This document shows, piece after piece, positions 1 to 8,132 of a DNA stretch of 64,000 nt. This stretch comes from CAYWTS01 sp964461265 (GTDB taxonomy: Bacteria; Bacteroidota; Ignavibacteria; Tepidaquicellales; OLB5). Positions within the stretch are counted from its first letter, which is position 1. Every line of letters begins with the position of its first letter. Below the pieces are notes generated by a model that ran no database searches, was not told the origin of the DNA, and saw only the letters and a list, made by a program, of their open reading frames with translations. The translations under genes and the position numbers were made by a program. The stretch spans positions 11,892-75,891 of the forward strand of contig CAYWTS010000008.1 of the NCBI GenBank assembly GCA_964461265.1, read 5' to 3'.

Positions 1-192
1 GGTACGTAAGATGATGTTAATAAAATAGGGAAAAAGAGAATTTTAAAATAGTAAATCCTGAAAAGACAACGGTAAAATAAAACAAGTGAAGTTGAAATAT
101 TGTTTCAAAAACAATGTTTTAGATTTTTTTTCTCGCCAAATCTTCTGAAATTTATAAACTTCAAACTCCACACACTCTATACATTCTACGCC

Positions 193-1386
193 CTATGAAT
201 ACAATAAACTTTTAACTAATTCTTTATACCTTTCCATCATTACATCCCGGTCAACCTTTATGTAATCATCAAACGCATTTTGTGTTTTCTCTTTAACAAG
301 TGCTGGGTTGTAAAATACATCTGTAATCCTTTCAGCAAGCTGTTCAACGTTTCCCGAATCGAAGTAAAATAATGATTCTTCCCTATAATATCTTTTATAA
401 GTGTTAAGTCTTGTAGCAATCACGGGTATTTTAAGATATACCATTTCTATCAGCTTGATTGTATAGAACAAATCGCTGTAAATATTTTTTAGCGGGGGCA
501 GTATGCAAACGTTAGCTTTAAGAACTTCCCTGTGCATCACCTCGGGCGGAACAAAACCTTTGTATTCAACTTTACCCTCAAGTCCTTTTTCCTTCGCAAG
601 TGAAAGCAGGTCGTTCAAAACGGGACCCTCGCCAAATAACCTGAATTTAATCTTTTCAAAATCCCTTTCAGGCATAACTTTTTTCAATACAGCAAGAGAT
701 TTGATAATTAAATCTAAACTTAGCAGTTTAACAATTGTGCCGTTATACATAATAATAAAATGTTCGGTTGGTGTTAACACGGTCGATTTAAATTCCGCCG
801 GGTCAACAGAGTTCATTATTACCTGTATTTTATTTTCAATGTTTTTATTTCTGCTGATGAAAATATCTTTTGCAGGTTCATGTATGGTTATCACCTTGTT
901 TGCAAATTTTATCGAGAGTTTCTCACCCAGCTTAAGCAGTTTTACATAAAACGAGTTTGCAAGGTGCGGTTTGCGTGCAATAAAAAGCTCGGAGAATATC
1001 TCATGGAGGTCAAGGATTATTTTCGAACCGAGCAGCTTATTAAACCATGCGGCAAAAACAAGATAATCGGGAAGTGTATGAACCTGTATAATTCTGAAGC
1101 GGTATTTAATACCAAGATAAAAAAGAAGCACAGATGCAACCGAAGCGAACAGCCAATATTCAATAAATGTGAGAATAAAGCTGTGCCGCTTCTTGTATAC
1201 AGGTATACGGTAAACACGGTTTCCGTTCCATACTCCGAAATACGGTTCGTGCTTTTTTTTGCTGCAGACAATTACGCACCTGAGTCCCTGTTCATTAAGT
1301 GCATTTACATATCTTCTCACACGCGGGTCGCGGGGAAATTCTTCATAAAGAAGATGGCAAATTTTATACTCTGAACGGTTCTTCAA
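193..1386 (-). CDS. GT4-family glycosyltransferase
   Basis: A 397-residue GT-B glycosyltransferase, predicted to transfer a sugar from an activated donor to a growing surface glycan at the cytoplasmic face of the inner membrane. The N-terminal half carries a DPRVRR segment (20-25) and a hydrophobic patch (about 68-92) that may touch the membrane. The C-terminal donor half has a GEGP loop (252-255) and a KLIEM helix (311-315) where GT4 enzymes place the donor-binding glutamate. The start is TTG, overlapping the TGA stop of the upstream gene by 4 nt (TTGA), which suggests translational coupling. It is the last gene of the minus-strand glycan cluster in the window. The sugar and linkage cannot be told from sequence. 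Confidence 0.88.
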   Translation of the reverse strand: MKNRSEYKICHLLYEEFPRDPRVRRYVNALNEQGLRCVIVCSKKKHEPYFGVWNGNRVYRIPVYKKRHSFILTFIEYWLFASVASVLLFYLGIKYRFRIIQVHTLPDYLVFAAWFNKLLGSKIILDLHEIFSELFIARKPHLANSFYVKLLKLGEKLSIKFANKVITIHEPAKDIFISRNKNIENKIQVIMNSVDPAEFKSTVLTPTEHFIIMYNGTIVKLLSLDLIIKSLAVLKKVMPERDFEKIKFRLFGEGPVLNDLLSLAKEKGLEGKVEYKGFVPPEVMHREVLKANVCILPPLKNIYSDLFYTIKLIEMVYLKIPVIATRLNTYKRYYREESLFYFDSGNVEQLAERITDVFYNPALVKEKTQNAFDDYIKVDRDVMMERYKELVKSLLYS

Positions 1387-2477
1387 TCCGTCAAAATCTT
1401 TTTATATATTTCCCTTAACTTCAGATAATTCTTATCCCAGTCGGCTCTGCTGCCTGCTTCAGAAATGCTAATCTTACCGTGCTGTTCAATTAAACTTCTG
1501 TTATTATAATAAGTTTCAAGGGCTGTACAGACATCTCCAGAGTGTCTTCTGCTTATTAGAATCCCGTTTTTGTCTGACACCCACTCTTTAATGGCAGGCA
1601 CGTCTGTAACAACAAGTCCCAGCCCGCAAGCCATAGCTTCCAGAAGCGAGAGAGAGGTTCCATCGCTTAAAGAGGTTGAGATATAAACATCCGATGCATT
1701 AAGAAAAACCGGCAGTTCGCTGTTCGGAACCATGCTAATCAGCTTTACCTTATCTTCGAGTCTGTGGTTGGTAATAAATCTTATTACATTTGTTCTTAAA
1801 TTTCCCGAAGTTATTAACAGCAAAAGAACATCCTCTTTATTCATACAGAACATCCTGTATCCTTCAAGCAGGTAATCGATACCGTAAACCTGTTCAAGAT
1901 ATCGGTTAAATACAATAACAAATCTGTCCTCCGGTAAACTTAGCTGCGTTCTGCACTCTTTCCTGTTCATAGGTTTAAAAATACCAAGGTCTATACCCCA
2001 TGGAAATACTGTAATCTTTTCGGCTTTGGTGTTATAATCACCTATTATCTTCTGCTTCACAACTTCTGCATCGCACTGTATATGATTTGCCTGCTGCATA
2101 ACTTTCCGAACAAGCATTTTCTTAAATGAACTTCTATCGGGTTCGGTCAGGATATCGGAGCCCCAAACCATAGACAAGTGGTGTTTTACGTTATGCATAG
2201 CAGCTAAAATACCGACCTGCCAGACATAACCGGTATGAACAATATCGGGCTTAAAATCATTATATACCTTCTTGAAATGCCTGTATTCTGTGAGCAGCGG
2301 AAATGATTTAATAAGAGGTTTTTTTGAAATTATCCTTACTCCCGGCAAGCGGTGAATCTCATCAATCATATCATCGGCTGCGTAATGGAGCAGCAATACT
2401 TCATAATCGTTCATCAGCTTTTTCAAGAAGCGATAGTCGTGAATGCCGCCCTTCGCCGTTACGTAAAGAATCTTCAC
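1383..2477 (-). CDS. GT4-family glycosyltransferase
   Basis: A 364-residue GT-B glycosyltransferase of family GT4. The N-terminal Rossmann strand (MKILYVTAKGG) begins at the first residue, so the GTG start is well placed. The C-terminal half has the GT4 signature SDGTSLSLLEAMACG (about residues 270-284), with the E-x7-E-like donor-binding region that contacts a nucleotide-sugar. It overlaps both neighbours by 4 nt (GTGA with the upstream membrane protein stop, TTGA with the downstream glycosyltransferase), so the three genes are probably translated from one mRNA. A role in capsule, O-antigen or exopolysaccharide assembly is inferred from context. The specificity is unknown. Confidence 0.88.
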   Translation of the reverse strand: MKILYVTAKGGIHDYRFLKKLMNDYEVLLLHYAADDMIDEIHRLPGVRIISKKPLIKSFPLLTEYRHFKKVYNDFKPDIVHTGYVWQVGILAAMHNVKHHLSMVWGSDILTEPDRSSFKKMLVRKVMQQANHIQCDAEVVKQKIIGDYNTKAEKITVFPWGIDLGIFKPMNRKECRTQLSLPEDRFVIVFNRYLEQVYGIDYLLEGYRMFCMNKEDVLLLLITSGNLRTNVIRFITNHRLEDKVKLISMVPNSELPVFLNASDVYISTSLSDGTSLSLLEAMACGLGLVVTDVPAIKEWVSDKNGILISRRHSGDVCTALETYYNNRSLIEQHGKISISEAGSRADWDKNYLKLREIYKKILTD

Positions 2478-3502
2478 TTTTTCTCCTTTGTTTTTACATC
2501 GGTCAGTGGTTTAAGAAACGAATTCTCGAACGTACTCAGGTACAGCAGACATAAAATCATTACAAAAGGTATTATGGCAATGTAGTTCCTGATTTCTTCC
2601 ACGCTGAAAGAAAGGAAAACCGAAAACACGTAAGGTATTATAGTCAGGTTTATCATCATTTTAGGTGATATATATCTCTGCCATGCTGTGGTAATAAAAA
2701 ATATTAATATAAAAAAGTGTAAACCGCCGAAATTAAAGAAGAAATCCCGCGCTATTATATGCATTGGCAGGATATCCACAAGGCTCAGGTTTCTGTATAA
2801 ATTTAAAATAATAAAGTATCCTTCATCCGAAGAAAATATCCTGTTCATCGTATAATAAACCCCCACATAAATCATTACCATAACAACAGTGTAAATGATT
2901 GTTTTAGGTTTAAACAGCTGCCGGTAGTTGTACAAAAGAAAGGCTATTATCAGGTAGCCCACCGAAGGATGATTAAGTGTTCCTATGATAAACAGAAGTA
3001 CCAGGTAATTATACTTTTCTTTAACAATAAAAAGAAATCCTATTATTATTACAAGAAGAATGCTGAAATCCATATAAAAAAATTGTCCGTTCATTATAAT
3101 AAAATTCCAGATCATCGGATAAATAATAAACGGTGCAAGCCAGCAGTTATGAGCCCTGCTTTGGAAATACTCATTTAGTAGGTAATAAAACATTAACAAA
3201 ATGAAGTAACACAGGGCTATTGTCAGCAAAAAAAACAATGCTTCATCCGAAACAAAACCAAATACAAGCTTCATTACCTTAAAAATGAATGGTATAAGAA
3301 CTCTGAACTGTATCGGCTTAACAGCCTCAAAATTCAAAACTGCATATATCCCGCCGCTGCTGAAAGCTCCGTAAAAATCGGCTTTTACGATAAATTTGTG
3401 ATAATATATATAGCAAAAGGTAAGCGAGGTCAGCAGGTAGTATAAATGAATTATCCCCGAAGGAGATTTCTCCGTCGGAAATTTTTTGTTTAATAAGTTC
3501 AT
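2474..3502 (-). CDS. Polytopic membrane protein, glycan-cluster type (paralogue of 4213-5208)
   Basis: A 342-residue integral membrane protein with about nine to ten hydrophobic segments. The first loop contains KPIQFRVLIP (about residues 60-69), an arrangement found in polytopic proteins that look like lipid-sugar-dependent glycosyltransferases or polymerases. I cannot assign a family with certainty. It is clearly paralogous to the product of 4213-5208: both share the N-terminal segment, the KP-x2-FR-[VL]L motif, and a YPM-x-WN-[FY]-I region near residue 130. The two paralogues flank a methyltransferase. The start is ATG, and the gene overlaps the downstream GT4 gene by 4 nt. A function in glycan transfer or polymerisation is inference. 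Confidence 0.75.
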   Translation of the reverse strand: MNLLNKKFPTEKSPSGIIHLYYLLTSLTFCYIYYHKFIVKADFYGAFSSGGIYAVLNFEAVKPIQFRVLIPFIFKVMKLVFGFVSDEALFFLLTIALCYFILLMFYYLLNEYFQSRAHNCWLAPFIIYPMIWNFIIMNGQFFYMDFSILLVIIIGFLFIVKEKYNYLVLLFIIGTLNHPSVGYLIIAFLLYNYRQLFKPKTIIYTVVMVMIYVGVYYTMNRIFSSDEGYFIILNLYRNLSLVDILPMHIIARDFFFNFGGLHFFILIFFITTAWQRYISPKMMINLTIIPYVFSVFLSFSVEEIRNYIAIIPFVMILCLLYLSTFENSFLKPLTDVKTKEKK

Positions 3503-3506
3503 ATAA

Positions 3507-4211
3507 TTAATTTTTAGTTCCTGTTACAAAATACTGTGCTCCAAGCGGGAGCCAAGTCAGGCAATTTTCAATTTTTCTGAAAAACGTTCTATTAAACGGA
3601 AAAAAAACGATATAAGAATGTGTTGTAATCCTGAATCCCCCTTCCCTGAACATTTTTTTCATCCTCGCTTTTCTTATAAGAACTGCGTCTCTGTCGAATT
3701 CGCATCTGCTCACAGCAAGTCTTGTCAGCGGGTTAAGCGGGTTGTGTTCGAACACTGCAAACACCCCGCCCCGTTTTATAACCCGTCCTGCCTCTTTAAT
3801 AAAATTATGCCACTTTAACGGCTTAATGTGGTGCATCACGTTTATGGTAAAAATCATATCAAAGGCATCATCTTCAAACGGCAGTATTAAACCGTCATAT
3901 ATTTCGTATTTAACACCCGGATTTTTTTCCATTGCTTTTGCAACTACCTTTTTTTCAATATCAACACCATACAGGTTTTGGATTCTCTTTGAAAGGTGGC
4001 TATCGGTTAAGCCTATACCCGAGCCAATATCCAGAATTTTAATTCCCTCCATCTCTGGAAAATGACTGCGGGCAATATTGTAAACTATATCTGCCTTGAG
4101 CTTAATGAAAAAATCAACATCCTGCCCGATAAAATCGATAGAGCTTTGAACTTCCCTGTGGTACGTTTCAACATAATCATCAAAGCTGACCGGACTTATT
4201 TTCTTTTCCAA
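3507..4211 (-). CDS. Class I SAM-dependent methyltransferase
   Basis: A 234-residue class I (Rossmann) methyltransferase. Motif I, ILDIGSGIG, lies at 59-67, the acidic end of strand 2 (GVDIE) at 82-86, and the post-strand-4 motif FTINVMHHI at about 121-129, as in ubiE-like and sugar methyltransferases. The substrate is not evident. Its position between two paralogous polytopic membrane proteins in a glycan cluster suggests methylation of a sugar or lipid intermediate. It starts with TTG, one base after the upstream stop codon, and ends 4 nt before the downstream start, so it sits tightly in the operon. Confidence 0.88.
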   Translation of the reverse strand: MEKKISPVSFDDYVETYHREVQSSIDFIGQDVDFFIKLKADIVYNIARSHFPEMEGIKILDIGSGIGLTDSHLSKRIQNLYGVDIEKKVVAKAMEKNPGVKYEIYDGLILPFEDDAFDMIFTINVMHHIKPLKWHNFIKEAGRVIKRGGVFAVFEHNPLNPLTRLAVSRCEFDRDAVLIRKARMKKMFREGGFRITTHSYIVFFPFNRTFFRKIENCLTWLPLGAQYFVTGTKN

Positions 4212-4212
4212 G

Positions 4213-5208
4213 TTATTTATCTCCCGCCTCTTGGAGTTTCAGCCCAAATGTTGTAGTAAGGTATACAATAAACAATGTAGTAAACATAGGGATAATCTCT
4301 ATATAAACCCTGACCTCTGTAAAATAACAGACAAAAATCCCGATAACAAAATAGGGAATAAAAGCAAGGTTCATGTAAACTTTTTCCTTCCTGCTGAACA
4401 GCTTCCATTTACCGGTTAAAAAGAGAAGCACAACAAATATATACATTCCGCCAAAAGCCAGCATGATATTTTTAAGATATACCCTGTTTAAAAATAAATT
4501 TGAAATTATCTCCATATTAACAGGCAGACATATCTCAAATATGTCTCCCTGGTTCTTTTCAAATATTACGGCAAGTACAGTTTTTATGGCAAGAAATATT
4601 GCGGTAAGCAGCACTGTTCTGAGAATTATTCTGCTCGTAAAGATGCTTTTATAATTATAGAACAGGTAAACAAATATCAAATAAGCAGCGGTTTCTTTGT
4701 TAAGTATGGCAAACGGGAAAATAATCAGAAACCTTTTGAAGTCTTCCCTGATAATGAACAGCATTCCTAAGGTGAAAAAAAGTATTGCCGTGAAATCATA
4801 GAACTGGAACGACTGGTTAAGCAGAATGTAATTCCACGCCATAGGATAAAGAATCACAGGAGAAAGCAACGTAACCTGCAGCTTGCTTTCTACATAGCTC
4901 ATCAGGAAATGGCGGTAGGTTATAAGAAGCAAATACACAACTACCGTGCTGTAAATCACAAACCATGACCTTATGGAAATGAAGCTGATAAACGATAACG
5001 CTTTTATAATAAATGCCGAAAGCAATCTGAACTGGTAGGGTTTTGCAGCCATGAATGTTACAACTGCATCTATGCTTTTTGCGTCGGCAAAGTTAGCCCT
5101 GTCAACCACCTTCTGGTAATAAAAAAACACAAACGTTGCAGAAAGCATAAAATAAATAGCATGAACCATTAAGGGCAACTTGTCGTTTTTTATATCAGTG
5201 TTATTCAA
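4213..5208 (-). CDS. Polytopic membrane protein, glycan-cluster type (paralogue of 2474-3502)
   Basis: An integral membrane protein of about 331 residues with about ten hydrophobic segments and the same KP-x2-FR-LL motif and N-terminal layout as the product of 2474-3502. I place the start at TTG 5208: it follows a strong purine-rich GGAGGAGGG (5218-5226) at 9 nt, and from there the N-terminus aligns with the paralogue. A GTG at 5244 in the same frame would translate through that ribosome-binding site and is less likely. It is the first gene of the four-gene overlapping group ending at 193. A role in transferring or polymerising sugars is inference; no named family was recognised. Confidence 0.72.
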   Translation of the reverse strand: MNNTDIKNDKLPLMVHAIYFMLSATFVFFYYQKVVDRANFADAKSIDAVVTFMAAKPYQFRLLSAFIIKALSFISFISIRSWFVIYSTVVVYLLLITYRHFLMSYVESKLQVTLLSPVILYPMAWNYILLNQSFQFYDFTAILFFTLGMLFIIREDFKRFLIIFPFAILNKETAAYLIFVYLFYNYKSIFTSRIILRTVLLTAIFLAIKTVLAVIFEKNQGDIFEICLPVNMEIISNLFLNRVYLKNIMLAFGGMYIFVVLLFLTGKWKLFSRKEKVYMNLAFIPYFVIGIFVCYFTEVRVYIEIIPMFTTLFIVYLTTTFGLKLQEAGDK

Positions 5209-5217
5209 TAAAAAAAC

Positions 5218-5226
5218 CCCTCCTCC
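5218..5226 (-). promoter_or_regulatory. Strong Shine-Dalgarno deciding a TTG start
   Basis: On the minus strand GGAGGAGGG lies 9 nt before the TTG at 5208. Few genes in this window have so strong a site. It argues against the in-frame GTG at 5244, for which this sequence would be coding. The G-rich run could also derive from the nearby G/C-tract repeats, so the assignment is not certain. Confidence 0.5.
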
Positions 5227-5377
5227 ACCCGGGTACCAGGGCACTGATGACTAAAGTAGGTAAATATTGAATATGTTTAAGTATTTCCCTGTTAATAAAC
5301 AGAATAATTAATATCATAGTGTCAATAATTCATACTGATAAGAATATTTTCGTGAAAAACTACCCTCTCTTTATTGT

Positions 5378-5412
5378 CCCTCCTTTATGAAAGGGAGGCA
5401 GGAGGGTTTAAA
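5378..5412. repeat. 35-bp palindromic repeat, copy A
   Basis: An imperfect palindrome (C/T-rich arm, ATG, then AAAGGGAGG) followed by GCAGGAGGG and an A-rich end. It matches the copy at 5888-5922 in the same orientation at about 30 of 35 positions. On the minus strand it encodes the last residues (NPPASLS) and the stop codon of the DUF559 pseudogene. Confidence 0.75.
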
Positions 5413-5771
5413 AGCGAATTTACTTCAATTTCTATTTCCTCTAAAACCTCATCTAAATTACCTAATACTTCTTCATTCGTAAATCTTAGAAAAGAAATTC
5501 CGAGTGCTTCTATTTTCCTTTGTCTTTTTTCATCTTCTATTAAATCTTTAAGGCTGTTATGTGTTTCCCCGTCTATTTCTATGGCTAAATACAGCTTAGG
5601 ACAATAAAAATCAACAATGTATTTATCTATACTAAACTGTCTAAGAAATCTTTGCCCTAAAAGTTACTTATTTTTAATGTACGTCCATAAAACTGCTTCT
5701 GCTTTTGTAAGGTTATGACGAAGATATCTTCTTCTTTTCTGTAATATTTTCCTGTTAAAAATCTCAGTCAT
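5385..5771 (-). pseudogene. DUF559-family (Vsr/endonuclease-like fold) gene broken by an in-frame stop
   Basis: Read on the minus strand from ATG 5771, the frame gives a 128-residue DUF559 protein interrupted by TAA at codon 36 (5664-5666). Family hallmarks are visible: an N-terminal basic helix followed by LTKAEAVLW (21-29), then after the stop GQRFLRQFSIDKYIVDFYCP (39-58), the acidic catalytic-type segment LAIEIDGETH (62-71), and LGISFLRFTNEEV (90-102). DUF559 has a restriction-endonuclease-like fold related to very-short-patch-repair nucleases. The codon lost is where relatives usually have a polar residue, so one base change (for example CAA to TAA) would restore it. The 3' end runs into a repeat. 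It could be a genuine nonsense mutation or an assembly error; stop read-through is unlikely. Confidence 0.8.
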
Positions 5772-5783
5772 AAAACCCCTCTA

Positions 5784-5824
5784 TGCCTGCCTGCATCAGG
5801 CACCTCTCCCCTTTCTAAAAGGGG
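5784..5824. repeat. Dispersed 19-mer plus C/G-tract hairpin
   Basis: TGCCTGCCTGCATCAGGCA (5784-5802) matches the reverse complement of 29180-29198 at 18 of 19 positions. It is followed by a hairpin with arms CCCCTTT and AAAGGGG and loop CTA (5808-5824), related to the repeats at 5378 and 5888. It lies just upstream of the DUF559 pseudogene. Confidence 0.65.
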
Positions 5825-5887
5825 GGGCAAATAGTGTTAATTATTATACAGTAAATTTATCTTAAAGATTATGTTAAATTCTCTTGT

Positions 5888-5922
5888 CCCCCCTTTTTGA
5901 AAGGGGGGCAGGGGGGTTAAAA
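5888..5922. repeat. 35-bp palindromic repeat, copy B
   Basis: A perfect 9-bp hairpin (CCCCCCTTT, TTG, AAAGGGGGG; 5888-5908) followed by GCAGGGGGG and TTAAAA. It is a direct repeat of 5378-5412 and, with it, bounds the DUF559 pseudogene. It lies immediately beyond the 3' end of the DegT gene. The rest of the space from 5209 to 5956 holds no other gene that I can support. Confidence 0.75.
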
Positions 5923-5956
5923 TCTTATAACCCCTCGTTTGGGCTAATCTTCAAAG

Positions 5957-6928
5957 TCATCTTAAAAAAGAATTATAATAAATCGGGACGCACCAATGGT
6001 TTTTAGCAACCCAGTCGGAATTGGGAAGCTCAACGTTATGCTTTAAAATCCTGTGACATTGCTCATCGTAAACTTTTCCTGTCGAATTTTCAATCGGGTC
6101 AAACACAATATATTTGTAATACCCTGAAATCATTCCCGCCGGCAGCTTAACACGGTTAGCAAATTGCAAATCGAGTTTCCTTGCGTACTCATTTTTAAAA
6201 GCGACAATGTCTTTTAATCTATCGGTTTGAATTGCTCCCATAGCCGCACAAAACTCCGTGATGCGGAAATTTAATCCTTTAACTGCAAAATCAAACTTCC
6301 CGTAGTTACGGTACTTTTTAGCAAACTGAACCAGTTCTTTATTTTTTGTAACCAGCATTCCTCCTTCGCCGGTTGTAATTGTTTTGGTAGCGTAGAATGA
6401 GTAAAACCCTGCATCGCCCCACTCACCCGGCTTTTTACCATTCCAGCTTGCACCGTGTGAGTGGGCACAGTCTTCTAAGAGTATAATACTGTTTTGCCTG
6501 CAATAATCTGCAATTTTTTCAATATCAAAGGCAATATGTCCGCCTATGTGAACAACAAACACAGCAGCGGGTTTATATTCTTTTGCCTTCGTTCTCATAT
6601 CATCAAAGTTCATACACAGATCAAAGCAGTTACAATCAACAAACTGAACATCAACCCCTGCATGCAGCAGTACAAGCGGTGTTGCCATAAATGTATTGGA
6701 AGGGCATAAAACCGTTTTGCCCTGCAGGTTATAAAACTCAATAGCAGAAAGTGCCGCTCCCGCCCAGCTTGAAAAAGCAACTGAGTCTAAACCGTTATGC
6801 TCCGCCCACTTGTTTTCAAACAGCTCCGTATAGTAGCCCTCTGTCCATTTGTTGGAAGCGACTATTTTATCGAAAGCTTCGTGAAGCTTGGGCAAATCCC
6901 GTTTATCAAATCCGATGGAAAAGTTCAT
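5957..6928 (-). CDS. DegT/DnrJ/EryC1/StrS aminotransferase (possibly C-terminally shortened)
   Basis: A PLP-dependent sugar aminotransferase of the DegT/DnrJ/EryC1 family, which transaminates keto-sugar nucleotides to amino-sugar nucleotides. Seen: the substrate and PLP segment SSWAGAAL (53-60), the aspartate loop EDCAHSHG (152-159), and the Schiff-base lysine K182 in YATKTITTGEGG. At 323 residues it is shorter than the 360-400 usual for the family. The end at HWCVPIYYNSFLR stops where relatives continue with another helix. A T6 run just before the stop could hide a frameshift: one extra T would extend the frame to a TAA at 5925-5927, adding SPNEGL-type residues. The substrate is unknown; neighbouring epimerases suggest it acts on a nucleotide sugar. 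Confidence 0.88.
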   Translation of the reverse strand: MNFSIGFDKRDLPKLHEAFDKIVASNKWTEGYYTELFENKWAEHNGLDSVAFSSWAGAALSAIEFYNLQGKTVLCPSNTFMATPLVLLHAGVDVQFVDCNCFDLCMNFDDMRTKAKEYKPAAVFVVHIGGHIAFDIEKIADYCRQNSIILLEDCAHSHGASWNGKKPGEWGDAGFYSFYATKTITTGEGGMLVTKNKELVQFAKKYRNYGKFDFAVKGLNFRITEFCAAMGAIQTDRLKDIVAFKNEYARKLDLQFANRVKLPAGMISGYYKYIVFDPIENSTGKVYDEQCHRILKHNVELPNSDWVAKNHWCVPIYYNSFLR

Positions 6929-7086
6929 TTAATGTATTTATTTTACCCCTTAGAATACTAAGTTCACTTAGAATTTTTGTGTTGTTTTACTGTTTTTTGC
7001 AATCATGGTTGTTATAGGATTTGACGAATTAATACCTACACAAAACTCATTATTAATTTTAAACTGTAATTTTTCCCTTTCAACTT

Positions 7087-8088
7087 TCACCCAATAAGTT
7101 CTTCACTTGAATCAAAATAGTGGTTATAATATACCTTTTGTTTCGGGTTTTTAATTTCCTTCGACTCAAGCTTTGCATAAATTTCTTTTGCTGCTTCTTC
7201 TATTGTATGCGCCGGCATAAAGCCAAGCTCGTCCTGAATTTTCTTAAATGACACGCGGTAGTCACGTGCATCGGTTGACGTGTGCTCAAGATTTACACTT
7301 ACTTCCTTAAGCACAGTGGATATTCTGTTTGCAACATCTTTTATTTTATAGTTCTGCTGCTCCGAGCCAACGTTATAAACCTTTCCCCTTACAAGCTCAA
7401 TATCTGATTCAAGTACTTTTATATAAGCATGCGCTGCATCTTTTACGTGCATTAGCGGACGCCACTGCTCGCCGCCGTAAATATGGATCTTCTTTTCGGT
7501 GAACGCTGTCATTGTCATAGTATTTACCACAAGGTCAAACCTCATACGGGGCGAGTACCCATAAAGGGTCGACATACGCATGAGCGTTGGTGCAAAGCTG
7601 CTGTCTGCCATGTTGCGTATAATTTCTTCTGATGAAATTTTTGTCTGAGCGTAAAGTGATACAGGATTCAGGGGTGAGTTTTCATCAAGCATAACTCCTT
7701 CTCCTCCTATCCCGTAGACACTGCACGTGGAAGCATATATAAAGCGTTGTATTTTTTTAAGCTTGCAGGCAGAGGCGATTGCCTGTGAGGCAAGGTAATT
7801 GGTCTCAACGGTCTGTTCGGGTCGGTTTGCTGAGGCGGGATCGCCTACAACTGCTGCAAGCAGTATTACACTGCCTGCGCTAGCCATTGATGAGTTAACA
7901 CACTCTATGTTACGAATATCACCCTCATTGATTTCAACGTTCGGATTGCCTTCAAATCTCTTAATCGGTTTTTTACCATAGATAAAACTATCAAGTATTC
8001 TTACCTGATAACCATGATTAACCAGTGCTTCTACAAGCACCGTTCCAAGGTATCCTGCTCCGCCTATTACAAGTACTTTATTGTTCAT
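7087..8088 (-). CDS. NAD-dependent sugar epimerase/dehydratase (extended SDR)
   Basis: An extended short-chain dehydrogenase of the epimerase/dehydratase family acting on nucleotide sugars. The NAD-binding loop GGAGYLG is at 9-15, a Thr/Ser active-site segment (ASTCSVYG) at 119-126, and the catalytic Y146 and K150 lie in YAQTK. The 333-residue length is normal for the family. The start is ATG, 45 nt after the upstream epimerase stop, with a short hairpin in between. It probably epimerises, dehydrates or reduces a nucleotide sugar for the glycan made by this cluster. Closest in feel to GalE/WcaG-type proteins, but the product cannot be named. Confidence 0.9.
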   Translation of the reverse strand: MNNKVLVIGGAGYLGTVLVEALVNHGYQVRILDSFIYGKKPIKRFEGNPNVEINEGDIRNIECVNSSMASAGSVILLAAVVGDPASANRPEQTVETNYLASQAIASACKLKKIQRFIYASTCSVYGIGGEGVMLDENSPLNPVSLYAQTKISSEEIIRNMADSSFAPTLMRMSTLYGYSPRMRFDLVVNTMTMTAFTEKKIHIYGGEQWRPLMHVKDAAHAYIKVLESDIELVRGKVYNVGSEQQNYKIKDVANRISTVLKEVSVNLEHTSTDARDYRVSFKKIQDELGFMPAHTIEEAAKEIYAKLESKEIKNPKQKVYYNHYFDSSEELIG

Positions 8089-8113
8089 AATAATTCAGAG
8101 AACTCGTGCCACC

Positions 8114-8130
8114 TCCCGTATTAAATACGG
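8114..8130. repeat. Intergenic palindrome between two epimerase genes
   Basis: An 8-bp stem (CCCGTATT and AATACGGG around one A) lies just after the stop of the upstream epimerase on the minus strand. No T-run follows, so it is not an intrinsic terminator. It may act as an mRNA stability or processing element, or be a repeat remnant. Confidence 0.5.
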
Positions 8131-8132
8131 GC

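Noticed and set aside
96..125. ATTGTTT/AAACAAT hairpin near the window start as a terminator
   Set aside because: Short AT-only stem with no clean T-run on the strand that needs it; the first 192 bp show no other feature.
5374..5607. Plus-strand open frame of 77 codons in the repeat region
   Set aside because: It is the antisense of the DUF559 pseudogene, which carries clear family motifs on the minus strand.
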